From assembly GCA_963821095.1 (NCBI GenBank), contig CAWGCJ010000023.1, positions 410,701 through 474,700 on the forward strand: 64,000 nt of DNA, read 5' to 3'. The notes under the pieces were generated by a model. The model was not told where the DNA came from. It saw nothing but the letters and a program-made list of their open reading frames with translations, and made no database searches. A program made the translations under genes and the position numbers. Shown in pieces: positions 51,359-57,934 of the stretch (its first letter is position 1; every line of letters starts with the position of its first letter). The DNA is from CAVPHV01 sp963821095 (GTDB lineage Bacteria > Actinomycetota > Acidimicrobiia > Spongiisociales > UBA5794).

Positions 51359-52028
51359 CGTTGGCCGCCAATCGGTAGCCGGCACCGCGAATCGTCTGGA
51401 TCGACGCCTTCTCGAACGGTTCGTCGATCTTCTTGCGGAGGTGCCGGATGTAGACCTCGACGATGTTGGGGTCACCATCGAACGCAAAGTCCCAGACGTT
51501 TTCGAGAATCTCGGCTTTGGGGACCACCTCACCTTTGCGGCGAATCAGGAATTCGAGCACCGAGAACTCTCGAGCGGTCAGGGTGACCGGTGTCTCTCCG
51601 CGCCAGCATTGATGTGCTGCCGGGTCGACGCTGAGGTCACCGGCCTCGTAGACGAGGTTCTGTTCTTTCGATGACCGTCGGAGTAACGCCCGGATTCGCG
51701 CCACTAGGACCAGATATGAGAAGGGTTTGGTCAGATAGTCATCGGCGCCGGTATCGAGTGCTTCGGCTTCGTCGAGTTCGCCGTCTTTGGCGGTGAGCAT
51801 CAACACCGGGGTCCAGTCGCCCCGATCCCGCAGGTTGGCACACAGTTTGTATCCGTTGATGCCGGGCAACATGATGTCGAGCACGATGACGTCATAGTTG
51901 TTCTCTTGCGCCAGCCAATTGCCGTCGGTTCCGGTGAGCGCCACATCGACGGCGAAACCTTCTGCCTCTAGACCACGGCGAACCGCCGCAGCGACCCTCT
52001 TCTCATCTTCGACAACCAACACCCTCAT
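51351..52028 (-). CDS. OmpR/PhoB-family response regulator
   Basis: A 225-aa regulator: receiver (VEDEKRVAAAVRRGLEAEGF, VIVLDIMLPGINGYKLCANL with the phospho-Asp, LTAKDGELDEAEALDTGADD then YLTKPF) and a winged-helix output domain (LTAREFSVLEFLIRRKGEVV, VWDFAFDGDPNIVEVYIRHL then RKKI, IRGAGYRL). Its promoter region carries two direct TTCAGC-type repeats 11 bp apart, so it may regulate itself and the PepSY genes. First gene of the leftward pair. Confidence 0.95.
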   Translation of the reverse strand: MRVLVVEDEKRVAAAVRRGLEAEGFAVDVALTGTDGNWLAQENNYDVIVLDIMLPGINGYKLCANLRDRGDWTPVLMLTAKDGELDEAEALDTGADDYLTKPFSYLVLVARIRALLRRSSKEQNLVYEAGDLSVDPAAHQCWRGETPVTLTAREFSVLEFLIRRKGEVVPKAEILENVWDFAFDGDPNIVEVYIRHLRKKIDEPFEKASIQTIRGAGYRLAANGG

Positions 52029-52342
52029 CCGGGCACAGCCTCTCGTACTGGCGATAGATACAGTTTCCGGAACCTGAGCTGAATGCCAGCTGAAACCAGT
52101 GTGCCACCTTGCCGGGCACCTCTCGCCGGAACGCTATCGACGCTAAGGCGTGTCCAATCGACGGTTTGTCTGCGGCGCACGGCGCCCTTGTCTCGATGGC
52201 TGACCGATTCTGAAAGGGTCTTCAGCGTGGTTCAGCGGGGCTTCGTAGTCCATGTTGCATCGTGGTGGTGGCTGCTCAATACGACAGCCGCACCGGCCCC
52301 GGCTTTGGGGTCGGGACGCGTCACACGATGAAAGGAGTCAAG
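52029..52342. promoter_or_regulatory. 314-bp divergent regulatory region with TTCAGC direct repeats
   Basis: No gene is present. Near the regulator side AGCTGAA occurs at 52077-52083 and 52088-52094 (TTCAGCT when read leftwards), 11 bp apart. Near the PepSY side TTCAGCG occurs at 52221-52227 and 52231-52237, 10 bp apart. Direct hexamer repeats at 10-11 bp spacing are typical of OmpR/PhoB-family binding sites. The remaining sequence shows nothing. Confidence 0.6.
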
Positions 52343-52888
52343 ATGCGCAACAAGACAGGAAAGGCACGAACGGTGATCTTCACCGGTGCCGCCGCACTAG
52401 GGCTGACCTTGGGGTCGGTGGGGATTGGATGGGCGATGAGCCCAACCACCGCACCTCCACCCCAACCGATCGCCCAGGTGAGTCAGGCGGCCACCGGCCA
52501 AGACGCCACCCAGCTAGGCACCGATGCCACTGAGGCGCCCGAGTTGAACGAGGCCACTGAGGCAAGCGAGGTCGACGAAGCGGTCGAGGAGCAGGAGCCC
52601 TCATACGCAGCGTCGATCACCGCCCCCCAAGATGAGGGGCTGAGTGAAGCCGATGAGGCGATCGCTCTTGAGGGTCTCGCTTCGATCACGCCCGATCAGG
52701 CACGCGACGCTGCCCTCGCTGTGGTCCCGGGCACAGTCGACAAGGTCGAACTCGACAACGAGAACGGTGCCGTGGTGTACAGCGTCGAAATCACGGACGC
52801 CTCCGGTAGCCATATCGATGTCAAGGTCGATGCCGGCAACGGCACGGTGGTTCACCAGGATGCCGACGACGGCGACAACGAGGGATAA
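52343..52888 (+). CDS. secreted PepSY-domain protein, copy 1
   Basis: A 181-aa protein starting at ATG 52343 (AAAGGAG five bases upstream). A signal peptide or anchor (KARTVIFTGAAALGLTLGSV then GIGWAMS) precedes an acidic Ala/Glu-rich linker (about 45-85), and a PepSY domain follows: LEGLASITPDQARDAALAVV, GTVDKVELDNENGAVVYSVE, IDVKVDAGNGTVVHQDAD. PepSY domains inhibit peptidases or modulate sensor kinases. The paralogue at 53032 and the OmpR system next door imply a joint envelope-sensing unit. A strong hairpin terminator follows. Confidence 0.88.
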   Translation: MRNKTGKARTVIFTGAAALGLTLGSVGIGWAMSPTTAPPPQPIAQVSQAATGQDATQLGTDATEAPELNEATEASEVDEAVEEQEPSYAASITAPQDEGLSEADEAIALEGLASITPDQARDAALAVVPGTVDKVELDNENGAVVYSVEITDASGSHIDVKVDAGNGTVVHQDADDGDNEG

Positions 52889-52906
52889 TCCCACCATCGC
52901 CAACGG

Positions 52907-52937
52907 GATGAGGCCGGACATCAAGTCCGGCCTCATC
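52907..52937 (+). terminator. hairpin terminator after PepSY copy 1
   Basis: GATGAGGCCGGAC (52907-52919) and GTCCGGCCTCATC (52925-52937) form a perfect 13-bp stem with a 5-nt loop, 19 bp past the stop codon. It separates the two PepSY genes, which each have their own promoter motif. Confidence 0.75.
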
Positions 52938-52952
52938 CTGTGTCCCGGCGTT

Positions 52953-52979
52953 TTCAGGTTGTTTCAGCGGGCATTCAGC
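52953..52979 (+). promoter_or_regulatory. TTCAGC array upstream of PepSY copy 2
   Basis: TTCAGG 52953-52958, TTCAGC 52963-52968 and TTCAGC 52974-52979, at 10- and 11-bp steps, lie 53 bp before ATG 53032. The hexamer and spacing match the arrays at 52221-52237 and 52077-52094, so the same OmpR-family regulator probably binds all three. Confidence 0.6.
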
Positions 52980-53031
52980 CCCCAGAACCGATAGTGGAGC
53001 TGCCAGGAACACTTGTGCGAAAGGAACACAT

Positions 53032-53574
53032 ATGAATGGCGAGTCCCGGTTCAAGAAACGTCTCTACACATCGGTGGTAGCCCTCGGGCTAGCGGTGGGG
53101 TCGGTCGGTATTGCCGCGGCCGCCACCAGCGACAGCAGCCCACCCGCTGCCAATCCTGATGAAGCCAGTGAACTTCAAGAGCCCGTCTATACCGGCTCGG
53201 TCCAGGCCCCGGCCGAAGATGAGTCCCTGACCGAGGCGGAGGAGACCGCACAACTCGAGGGACTCGCCACCATCACCGCCGATGACGCAGCCGCGGCCGC
53301 CACGGCGGCGGTTCCCGGTGACGTGGCACAGGTCGAACTCGACAACGAGAACGGAACCGTCGTCTACTCAGTTGAGGTAACCGACGCCACCGGCGGCGAG
53401 GTCGATGTCAAGATCGATGCCGGTGACGGCAGCATCCTCGACCAGCAAGCCGACGACGACGACACCGACGAGGCTGACGAAGCCGATGAGGCTGATGAAG
53501 CGGACGACGATGACGTCCAGCACGAGAACGAACACGAGGGCGAGAACGATCCCGATGAGGGTCACGAAGACTAG
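53032..53574 (+). CDS. secreted PepSY-domain protein, copy 2, with acidic tail
   Basis: A 180-aa paralogue of copy 1: signal segment LYTSVVALGLAVGSVGIAAA, an acidic linker, then PepSY LEGLATITADDAAAAATAAV, GDVAQVELDNENGTVVYSVE, VDVKIDAGDGSILDQQADDD. The tail (about 140-180) is almost all Asp/Glu with three DEADEADEA units and several His, which could bind divalent cations. GAAAGGAAC precedes ATG 53032. A perfect 15-bp hairpin follows. Confidence 0.88.
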   Translation: MNGESRFKKRLYTSVVALGLAVGSVGIAAAATSDSSPPAANPDEASELQEPVYTGSVQAPAEDESLTEAEETAQLEGLATITADDAAAAATAAVPGDVAQVELDNENGTVVYSVEVTDATGGEVDVKIDAGDGSILDQQADDDDTDEADEADEADEADDDDVQHENEHEGENDPDEGHED

Positions 53575-53596
53575 AACCGGTCCCCCCGCTACTACC

Positions 53597-53631
53597 AGAG
53601 GTTTGGGTCGCCTAGCGCGACCCAAACCTCT
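53597..53631 (+). terminator. hairpin terminator after PepSY copy 2
   Basis: AGAGGTTTGGGTCGC (53597-53611) and GCGACCCAAACCTCT (53617-53631) form a perfect 15-bp stem with the 5-nt loop CTAGC, 22 bp after the stop codon. Confidence 0.8.
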
Positions 53632-53646
53632 GAGTAGGGCCAGGCC

Positions 53647-54484
53647 GTGAGCACTTCCGGACACGTACGACGTTTCAAGCGTCGCCGGCTTCGTCGCGTC
53701 ACGCTCGTAACGCTTGTTACCCTGCTGGCCATCACCGCGCTTGCAGCGCTCCGCTGGGACATCGTGTGGGGAGCAGCCCCGGGCAGAATCGGCGCCCCCG
53801 AAGTCACCATCCCGATCCAGGCGTTCGCAGCCGAAAACCAACCGGATGTGCGTGTGGGCCACTGCCGACCTGGTCACCGAAGCCGCCGCATCGCAACTCT
53901 TCGACGGTCTGGTCCTGCTTGGGGACAACGTCTACCCCAACGGTGACCCCGAACGTCTCGACGCCACCGTCTTCGAACCCTTCGCCACCATCCTGGACCA
54001 GGGAACCTCGCTGCTGCCGGTACGCGGCAACCACGACATCCAAGACGGACACGCCGCCGGCCAGGTCGACACGCTCGGTATGCCGGGACGCTGGTACTCC
54101 ACCCAGATCGGACCGATGCTGCTGATCGCGCTCGACTCCAACCTGTTCGGCTCGCTGTCGAGTTCGGTGATCAGGCGGGCGGGAGCGGCCGGGGAAGCTC
54201 AGCGCAGTCTCGCGAATGCGGGCCAGCATGGGATCATCGCGATCAAACACCTCGTCGTGGGCCATGCCCGAATGCTATCCGCTTTCGGCGAGAGGGGAGT
54301 GAGAGAAGACTGGCTCAATGAAGACCTCGAGCCAGATCATCGTGTTTTGCACTCGGCGCTCGAATGCCTGGCCATCGCCCGGCTCCAGGCCGACGCGCTG
54401 GTCACAATCGATCCCGACTTGCCAGCCAAAGCAGACAACCTCGTTGCGCTCGCCCCCATCCATGCCCTACTTCTCGTTGAATAG
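53647..54484 (+). pseudogene. chimeric, frameshifted metallophosphatase-like gene with foreign 3' part
   Basis: From GTG 53647 a frame encodes a membrane anchor (VTLVTLVTLLAITALAALRW) and runs to about 53850, after which the homology moves to another frame: SQLFDGLVLLGDNVYPNGDP, LLPVRGNHDIQDGHAAGQVD, LGMPGRWYSTQIGPMLLIAL. These are calcineurin-like phosphatase blocks (GDN and GNHD), but the first DxG/DxH metal motif that should precede them is missing. After DSNLFGSL (about 54150) the family sequence stops; the remainder ends ALECLAIARLQADALVTIDP then DLPAKADNLVALAPIHALL, which resembles the end of a PIN-like protein. The result is a fused, probably inactive gene. PIN identity is uncertain. 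Confidence 0.6.
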
Positions 54485-54656
54485 CCGGGCTTCGAGACCG
54501 GCGGCTTCGAGGCTGAGCCAGTCGGCGAGGGGAGTGGCGCCGCGTTCGGCTCAGGCATCTGGTGTTGGCGACAACGAGGGGAGACCCTCGCCTTCACTCG
54601 GCGGTCGAACTTTACATAACGTGGATTATGGGACACAGACTTGTTGGGCCAAACCC

Positions 54657-55013
54657 TCAATCACCAATTGCGGTCGGTTCTGGCGTCGCTTCGACCACTT
54701 CCACGGAGGCCAGACGCAAGTGCATGACTGCTGCCGCGTAGTCCGCCCTGGTTGGCGCCCCCCGGAGATCGGTGGCGACGTCCTCCAGGGCCGCCTCGAG
54801 CACATACACCGCGTCGCGAAGCCGTTGGTAGTCGCCGATGGCCAACAGAACCTCGTCGCTGGATAGTCCTCGGCCGCTTCCGAGACGCTTGGCTTCGTAG
54901 TGGCGTTGGCGGTGGCTGCGTCGGCAGTACTTGGGTGGCCGACCGGTGCGACCCCCAATGGTGAACTCGGTCCCACACCACTCGCATCTCTTGGTCCGGG
55001 TTTGTTGCGTCAC
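54657..55013 (-). CDS. small Cys-ribbon protein, paralogue A
   Basis: A 118-aa protein starting at GTG 55013: CEWCGTEFTIGGRTGRPPKY then CRRSHRQRHYEAKR, which gives a CxxC...Cys-x-x-x-His zinc-ribbon-like element (RPPKYCRRSHRQRHYEA). A helical C-terminal half follows (LLAIGDYQRLRDAVYVLEAA, YAAAVMHLRLASVEVV). The paralogue at 56713 shares both halves. A -10 TAAGAT (minus strand 55028-55023) lies nine bases before the start, so the mRNA is leaderless, and a palindrome covers the start. The SHRQR segment resembles DNA- or RNA-binding Cys-rich actinobacterial proteins; role unknown. Confidence 0.72.
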   Translation of the reverse strand: MTQQTRTKRCEWCGTEFTIGGRTGRPPKYCRRSHRQRHYEAKRLGSGRGLSSDEVLLAIGDYQRLRDAVYVLEAALEDVATDLRGAPTRADYAAAVMHLRLASVEVVEATPEPTAIGD

Positions 55014-55020
55014 AGTGACG
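55008..55020 (-). promoter_or_regulatory. palindromic operator at the start of paralogue A
   Basis: CGTCACAGTGACG at 55008-55020 is a 13-bp palindrome around a central base. It overlaps the GTG start codon at 55013 and lies just after the -10 box TAAGAT, the position of a repressor site. The same palindrome recurs at 55276-55288 and 57058-57070. Confidence 0.6.
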
Positions 55021-55275
55021 TAATCTTACGGGTGTGGCTGGCCGGCGCCAAGGACCCCGGGCGCGGCGATTCAGCCAATGTCCCAATGGGTCGCGGCGAT
55101 CTCGGACCACACCGGACGCGCCGAACGCAGAGTTCCGGGATGACCACCACGAATGCGTCGTCGCAGGTCGTCGCGACGGCGCGAGGACCGCTGGTGGAGC
55201 TGTGTGCCTGGTTTCGAGCGGTGCAGTGTGGCGAACCTGCTCCCCTGCTGAGGCGATCCGCAACAAGTCCTACAA

Positions 55276-55288
55276 CGTCACAGTGATG
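55276..55288 (+). promoter_or_regulatory. palindrome upstream of ppk2 with an ATG-TAA start-stop
   Basis: CGTCACAGTGATG at 55276-55288 matches the palindromes at both Cys-ribbon genes. The ATG inside it is followed at once by TAA (ATGTAA, 55286-55291), a minimal start-stop unit. TACAAC at 55271-55276 sits in the -10 position nine bases before that ATG. It lies 72 bp before the ppk2 start codon. Confidence 0.55.
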
Positions 55289-55359
55289 TAAATATGCGGC
55301 TTGAGGAACTCCGGGTAGTCAACGTAAGCTCTGGTCACTCGATCGAGGAGGACTTCCCC

Positions 55360-56271
55360 ATGACGACGCCCGGCTCCAAAGATACGACCGGCGCACCGGA
55401 TCTACGTATCGCTGAGTCTGCGGTGCCGGAGACCGAGGAAGAGCTTCGGACTCGTCTCGCTGAGGTTGAGGCCAAGCTGGAAAAGGCGGCGAAGACCCAG
55501 AACAAGGAGAGTCAGCTCCGCCCCTATCAGGTCGAGCTGCTCAAGCTCCAGCGCTACCTCGAAGAGCAATCAAGGCGCATGATCGTGCTCTTTGAGGGCC
55601 GTGACGCCGCCGGCAAGGGCGGGACTATCCGCCGGGTCACCCGCTACATGAACGAGAAGCACTATCAGGTCGTGGCCCTCGGTAAGCCGACGGAGGAGCA
55701 GAGGACCCAGTGGTACTTCCAGCGCTACATCCGTCACTTCCCGAGTGGGGGCGAGATGGTTCTCTTCGACCGCTCCTGGTACAACCGAGCAATGGTCGAG
55801 CCCGTCTTCGCCTTCTGCACCGAAGAGGAGTACCAGGCGTTCCTGCGGGGCGTAACCGGCTTCGAGAAGGACCTCGTTCGTCACGGCACCGTCCTCGTCA
55901 AGCTGTACTTCAGCGTGACCAAGGAGGAGCAAGCCCGTCGCTTCGAGCGAAGGATCAATGATCCGCTGCGGCAATGGAAGCTGAGCGAGGTCGATGTCCA
56001 GGCTCAGGACCGCTGGGACGAGTTCACCGAGATGAAGTACCGCATGCTGAAGCGAACATCGACGATTGATGCCCCGTGGACGATCATCAGGTCCCAGAAC
56101 AAGCAGCGAGCTCGACTCAACGCGATGAAGGTCATCCTCAATGCGGTGCCCTACGCCGATCGCAACCCCGACCTCGATTTCACCCCCGACCCCGATGTCG
56201 TGATCTCCGGGGCTCGGGAACTTGAGTCGATGGAAGCCCAGCGGATGCAACTAGGGCGTTTCGCCTTCTGA
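55360..56271 (+). CDS. ppk2: polyphosphate kinase 2
   Basis: A 303-aa PPK2-family kinase, which transfers phosphate between polyphosphate and nucleotides. Walker A is LFEGRDAAGKGGTIRRVTRY, the lid and Walker B regions hold RHFPSGGEMVLFDRSWYNRA, and FEKDLVRHGTVLVKLYFSVT, then RFERRINDPLRQWKLSEVDV and PWTIIRSQNKQRARLN complete the class I PPK2 pattern. ATG 55360 has GAGGAGGA upstream. A longer frame from ATG 55294 exists but its added residues are not conserved. The neighbouring palindromes suggest it is coregulated with the Cys-ribbon genes, perhaps in a phosphate or stress response. Confidence 0.95.
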   Translation: MTTPGSKDTTGAPDLRIAESAVPETEEELRTRLAEVEAKLEKAAKTQNKESQLRPYQVELLKLQRYLEEQSRRMIVLFEGRDAAGKGGTIRRVTRYMNEKHYQVVALGKPTEEQRTQWYFQRYIRHFPSGGEMVLFDRSWYNRAMVEPVFAFCTEEEYQAFLRGVTGFEKDLVRHGTVLVKLYFSVTKEEQARRFERRINDPLRQWKLSEVDVQAQDRWDEFTEMKYRMLKRTSTIDAPWTIIRSQNKQRARLNAMKVILNAVPYADRNPDLDFTPDPDVVISGARELESMEAQRMQLGRFAF

Positions 56272-56316
56272 TCCGAGGTGACTCTGCTCTCCCGGTCCCG
56301 TTGGTAGCCTGACGCG

Positions 56317-56697
56317 ATGGCGCTCCCCCGTTGGCTCGCCCGGTTCAATCGTCGCTTCACGAACCGAGTCTTCCGGTTGTTCGCCGGCCGACTCCCGCCG
56401 TGGGTGATCATGCACCATCGCGGGCGAAGCAGCGGCCACAACTACGACGTACCGCTCGCAGCGTTTCGGGTCGACGGCGGGTTCGTGTTCGCCCTCACCT
56501 ACGGATCTGGGGCTGATTGGGTCCAAAATGTCTTGGCCGCCGGTGAGTGCCAGATCGTCCGAGGTGGCGTCGTCCACTCGCTGTCGAATCCGAGACTCAT
56601 TCCTGCCGCCGAAGGATTCAGCCTCACAAACCGACCCGTCCAACTGGTGCTGAGGCTCATCCGTTGCAGCGAGTTCTTGGCAATGGATGAGGCCTGA
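56317..56697 (+). CDS. nitroreductase-fold deazaflavin-dependent (DUF385) protein
   Basis: A 126-aa protein, an intact relative of the pseudogene at 205-598: LARFNRRFTNRVFRLFAGRL, IMHHRGRSSGHNYDVPLAAF, ALTYGSGADWVQNVLAAGEC, then SVSNPRL-like and VQLVLRLIRCSEFLAMDE. These are split-beta-barrel F420/FMN-binding reductases. GRxSG and YGxxADWVxNxxAxG are the cofactor-binding blocks. A -10 TAGCCT (56305-56310) precedes ATG 56317 by six bases. The substrate is unknown. Confidence 0.88.
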   Translation: MALPRWLARFNRRFTNRVFRLFAGRLPPWVIMHHRGRSSGHNYDVPLAAFRVDGGFVFALTYGSGADWVQNVLAAGECQIVRGGVVHSLSNPRLIPAAEGFSLTNRPVQLVLRLIRCSEFLAMDEA

Positions 56698-56712
56698 TCC
56701 AGGGCAGGGTGG

Positions 56713-57060
56713 CTACCAAGCTGCTTCTGGCTCGACGGCAACCGCCTGGAGTTCGCTCACGGCCGCGTTGAGTCGACCGACCGCTTGCACGTAGTCGGCC
56801 TGAGGCATCTCACCGGCGGCCACATCCTTCGCCACCCGGCCGCCGACCTCCTGGAGCTGAGCGAGTGCGTCGCGCAATGCCAGCCAAGAATGCCGCGTGA
56901 GGAGTATCTCGTCGGGGCCAAGCCCGCGCCGTTGCGCTTCGCGACGAGCTTCGTAGGCGCGTTGTCGGTGGCTCGGGCGGCAGTACCGGCGGGGCCGCCC
57001 TCTCCCCCGTTGGGTCGGCATCGCATCGCCACACCACGCACAGTGCAAAGTGATTTCCAT
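56713..57060 (-). CDS. small Cys-ribbon protein, paralogue B
   Basis: A 115-aa protein: CAWCGDAMPTQRGRGRPRRY then CRPSHRQRAYEARREAQRRG, followed by LLTRHSWLALRDALAQLQEV and YVQAVGRLNAAVSELQAVAV. It shares with paralogue A the CxxCG start, the RPxxYCxxSHRQRxYEAxR core and a helical second half ending in D/E-rich residues. ATG 57060 lies seven bases after a -10 box TAACAT (minus strand 57073-57068), so translation is leaderless. Role unknown; a DNA- or RNA-binding small regulator is possible. Confidence 0.72.
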   Translation of the reverse strand: MEITLHCAWCGDAMPTQRGRGRPRRYCRPSHRQRAYEARREAQRRGLGPDEILLTRHSWLALRDALAQLQEVGGRVAKDVAAGEMPQADYVQAVGRLNAAVSELQAVAVEPEAAW

Positions 57061-57070
57061 CACTGTGATG
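57058..57070 (-). promoter_or_regulatory. palindromic operator at the start of paralogue B
   Basis: CATCACTGTGATG at 57058-57070 is a 13-bp palindrome that overlaps the start codon (CAT at 57058-57060) and the -10 box of paralogue B. Its core TCACWGTGA is identical in kind to those at 55008 and 55276. Confidence 0.6.
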
Positions 57071-57086
57071 TTAGAGGCAGCGGCTG

Positions 57087-57335
57087 CTACGCCGATGCCT
57101 CTTCCGTGGCGGAGGTCTGGTCTTGTCGACGGCAGGCACAGACCGGCGGGTTGGCGTGAGTCGCCTTGGCAGGATGTGCCGAACCAAGCAGTTGGCGACC
57201 GAAGGTGGCAAGATCGCACTCCGGAGGTACGGCCAGACCGATTGGTTGAGCTTTCCATTTGCGGAGATCCGCAACGTTGACGGCATCGTCGTGATCCATC
57301 AATTCGGCAAGCTCGTCGGTCCAAACCCAGGGCAT
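57087..57335 (-). CDS. small conserved protein, unknown function
   Basis: An 82-aa protein with an excellent ribosome site (GGAGGAGGT, three bases before ATG 57335). Sequence: MPWVWTDELAELMDHDDAVN, VADLRKWKAQPIGLAVPPEC, DLATFGRQLLGSAHP, and a Cys-containing end PVCACRRQ. The WVWTDELAxxL start with a later PIGLAxP block occurs in short actinobacterial proteins of unknown role. It ends 26 bp before paralogue B starts, on the same strand, so the two may be coexpressed. Confidence 0.7.
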   Translation of the reverse strand: MPWVWTDELAELMDHDDAVNVADLRKWKAQPIGLAVPPECDLATFGRQLLGSAHPAKATHANPPVCACRRQDQTSATEEASA

Positions 57336-57455
57336 CCTTACCTCCTCCGACTGCGCCATCGGCACCTTCTGACGTCAAGGTATCTCACCTGTCAAGTCGC
57401 TGGAACCAGGCGAAACACGTTCGTGTCATTCCACCTCGCTACGATCGCTCTCATC

Positions 57456-57929
57456 ATGAATGTTGAAGTCATCCGCAGCCCGCGGCGTCGCAAGACCGTG
57501 TCCGCCCAGGTCATCGATGGTGTCTTGCGGGTTTCAATCCCGGCTCATCTCAGTGCCGACGAGGAGGCCCACTGGGTCGACACCATGCAGCAACGGTTCG
57601 ACCGGCGCCGGGCGGCTGATCGGGTCGACCTGACCGCCAGAGCCGCTGCCTTGAGTCGACGGTTCGGGCTCAGCCACGCCGCCGAAGTCGTATGGTCCGA
57701 TCGGCAGCGGACCCGCTGGGGGTCGTGCACGGTCGACACCGCCAGGATCCGCATCTCGACTCGAATCGCCTCTGCGCCCGACTGGGTGCTCGACTACGTG
57801 ATCGTTCACGAACTCGCCCACCTGACGGAGCCAAACCACAGCAAAGCGTTCTGGGCGCTGGTCGATCGCTTCCCGAAGGCGGAACGAGCCCGTGGCTACC
57901 TGCTGGCCAAGGCAGAAGCGCCGGCTTGA
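57456..57929 (+). CDS. YgjP-like metallopeptidase (DUF45/M48 clan)
   Basis: A 157-aa protein with the WLM/YgjP signature: VEVIRSPRRRKTVSAQVIDG, VDLTARAAALSRRFGLSHAA, QRTRWGSCTVDTARIRISTR, then DYVIVHELAHLTEPNHSKAF and WALVDRFP. HELAH with the later H (NHSKAF) is the zinc site. ATG 57456 starts the conserved part. Relatives include YgjP and SprT-like proteases; the target is unknown. It converges with the DUF3179 gene, 5 bp apart. Confidence 0.88.
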   Translation: MNVEVIRSPRRRKTVSAQVIDGVLRVSIPAHLSADEEAHWVDTMQQRFDRRRAADRVDLTARAAALSRRFGLSHAAEVVWSDRQRTRWGSCTVDTARIRISTRIASAPDWVLDYVIVHELAHLTEPNHSKAFWALVDRFPKAERARGYLLAKAEAPA

Positions 57930-57934
57930 ACCTC

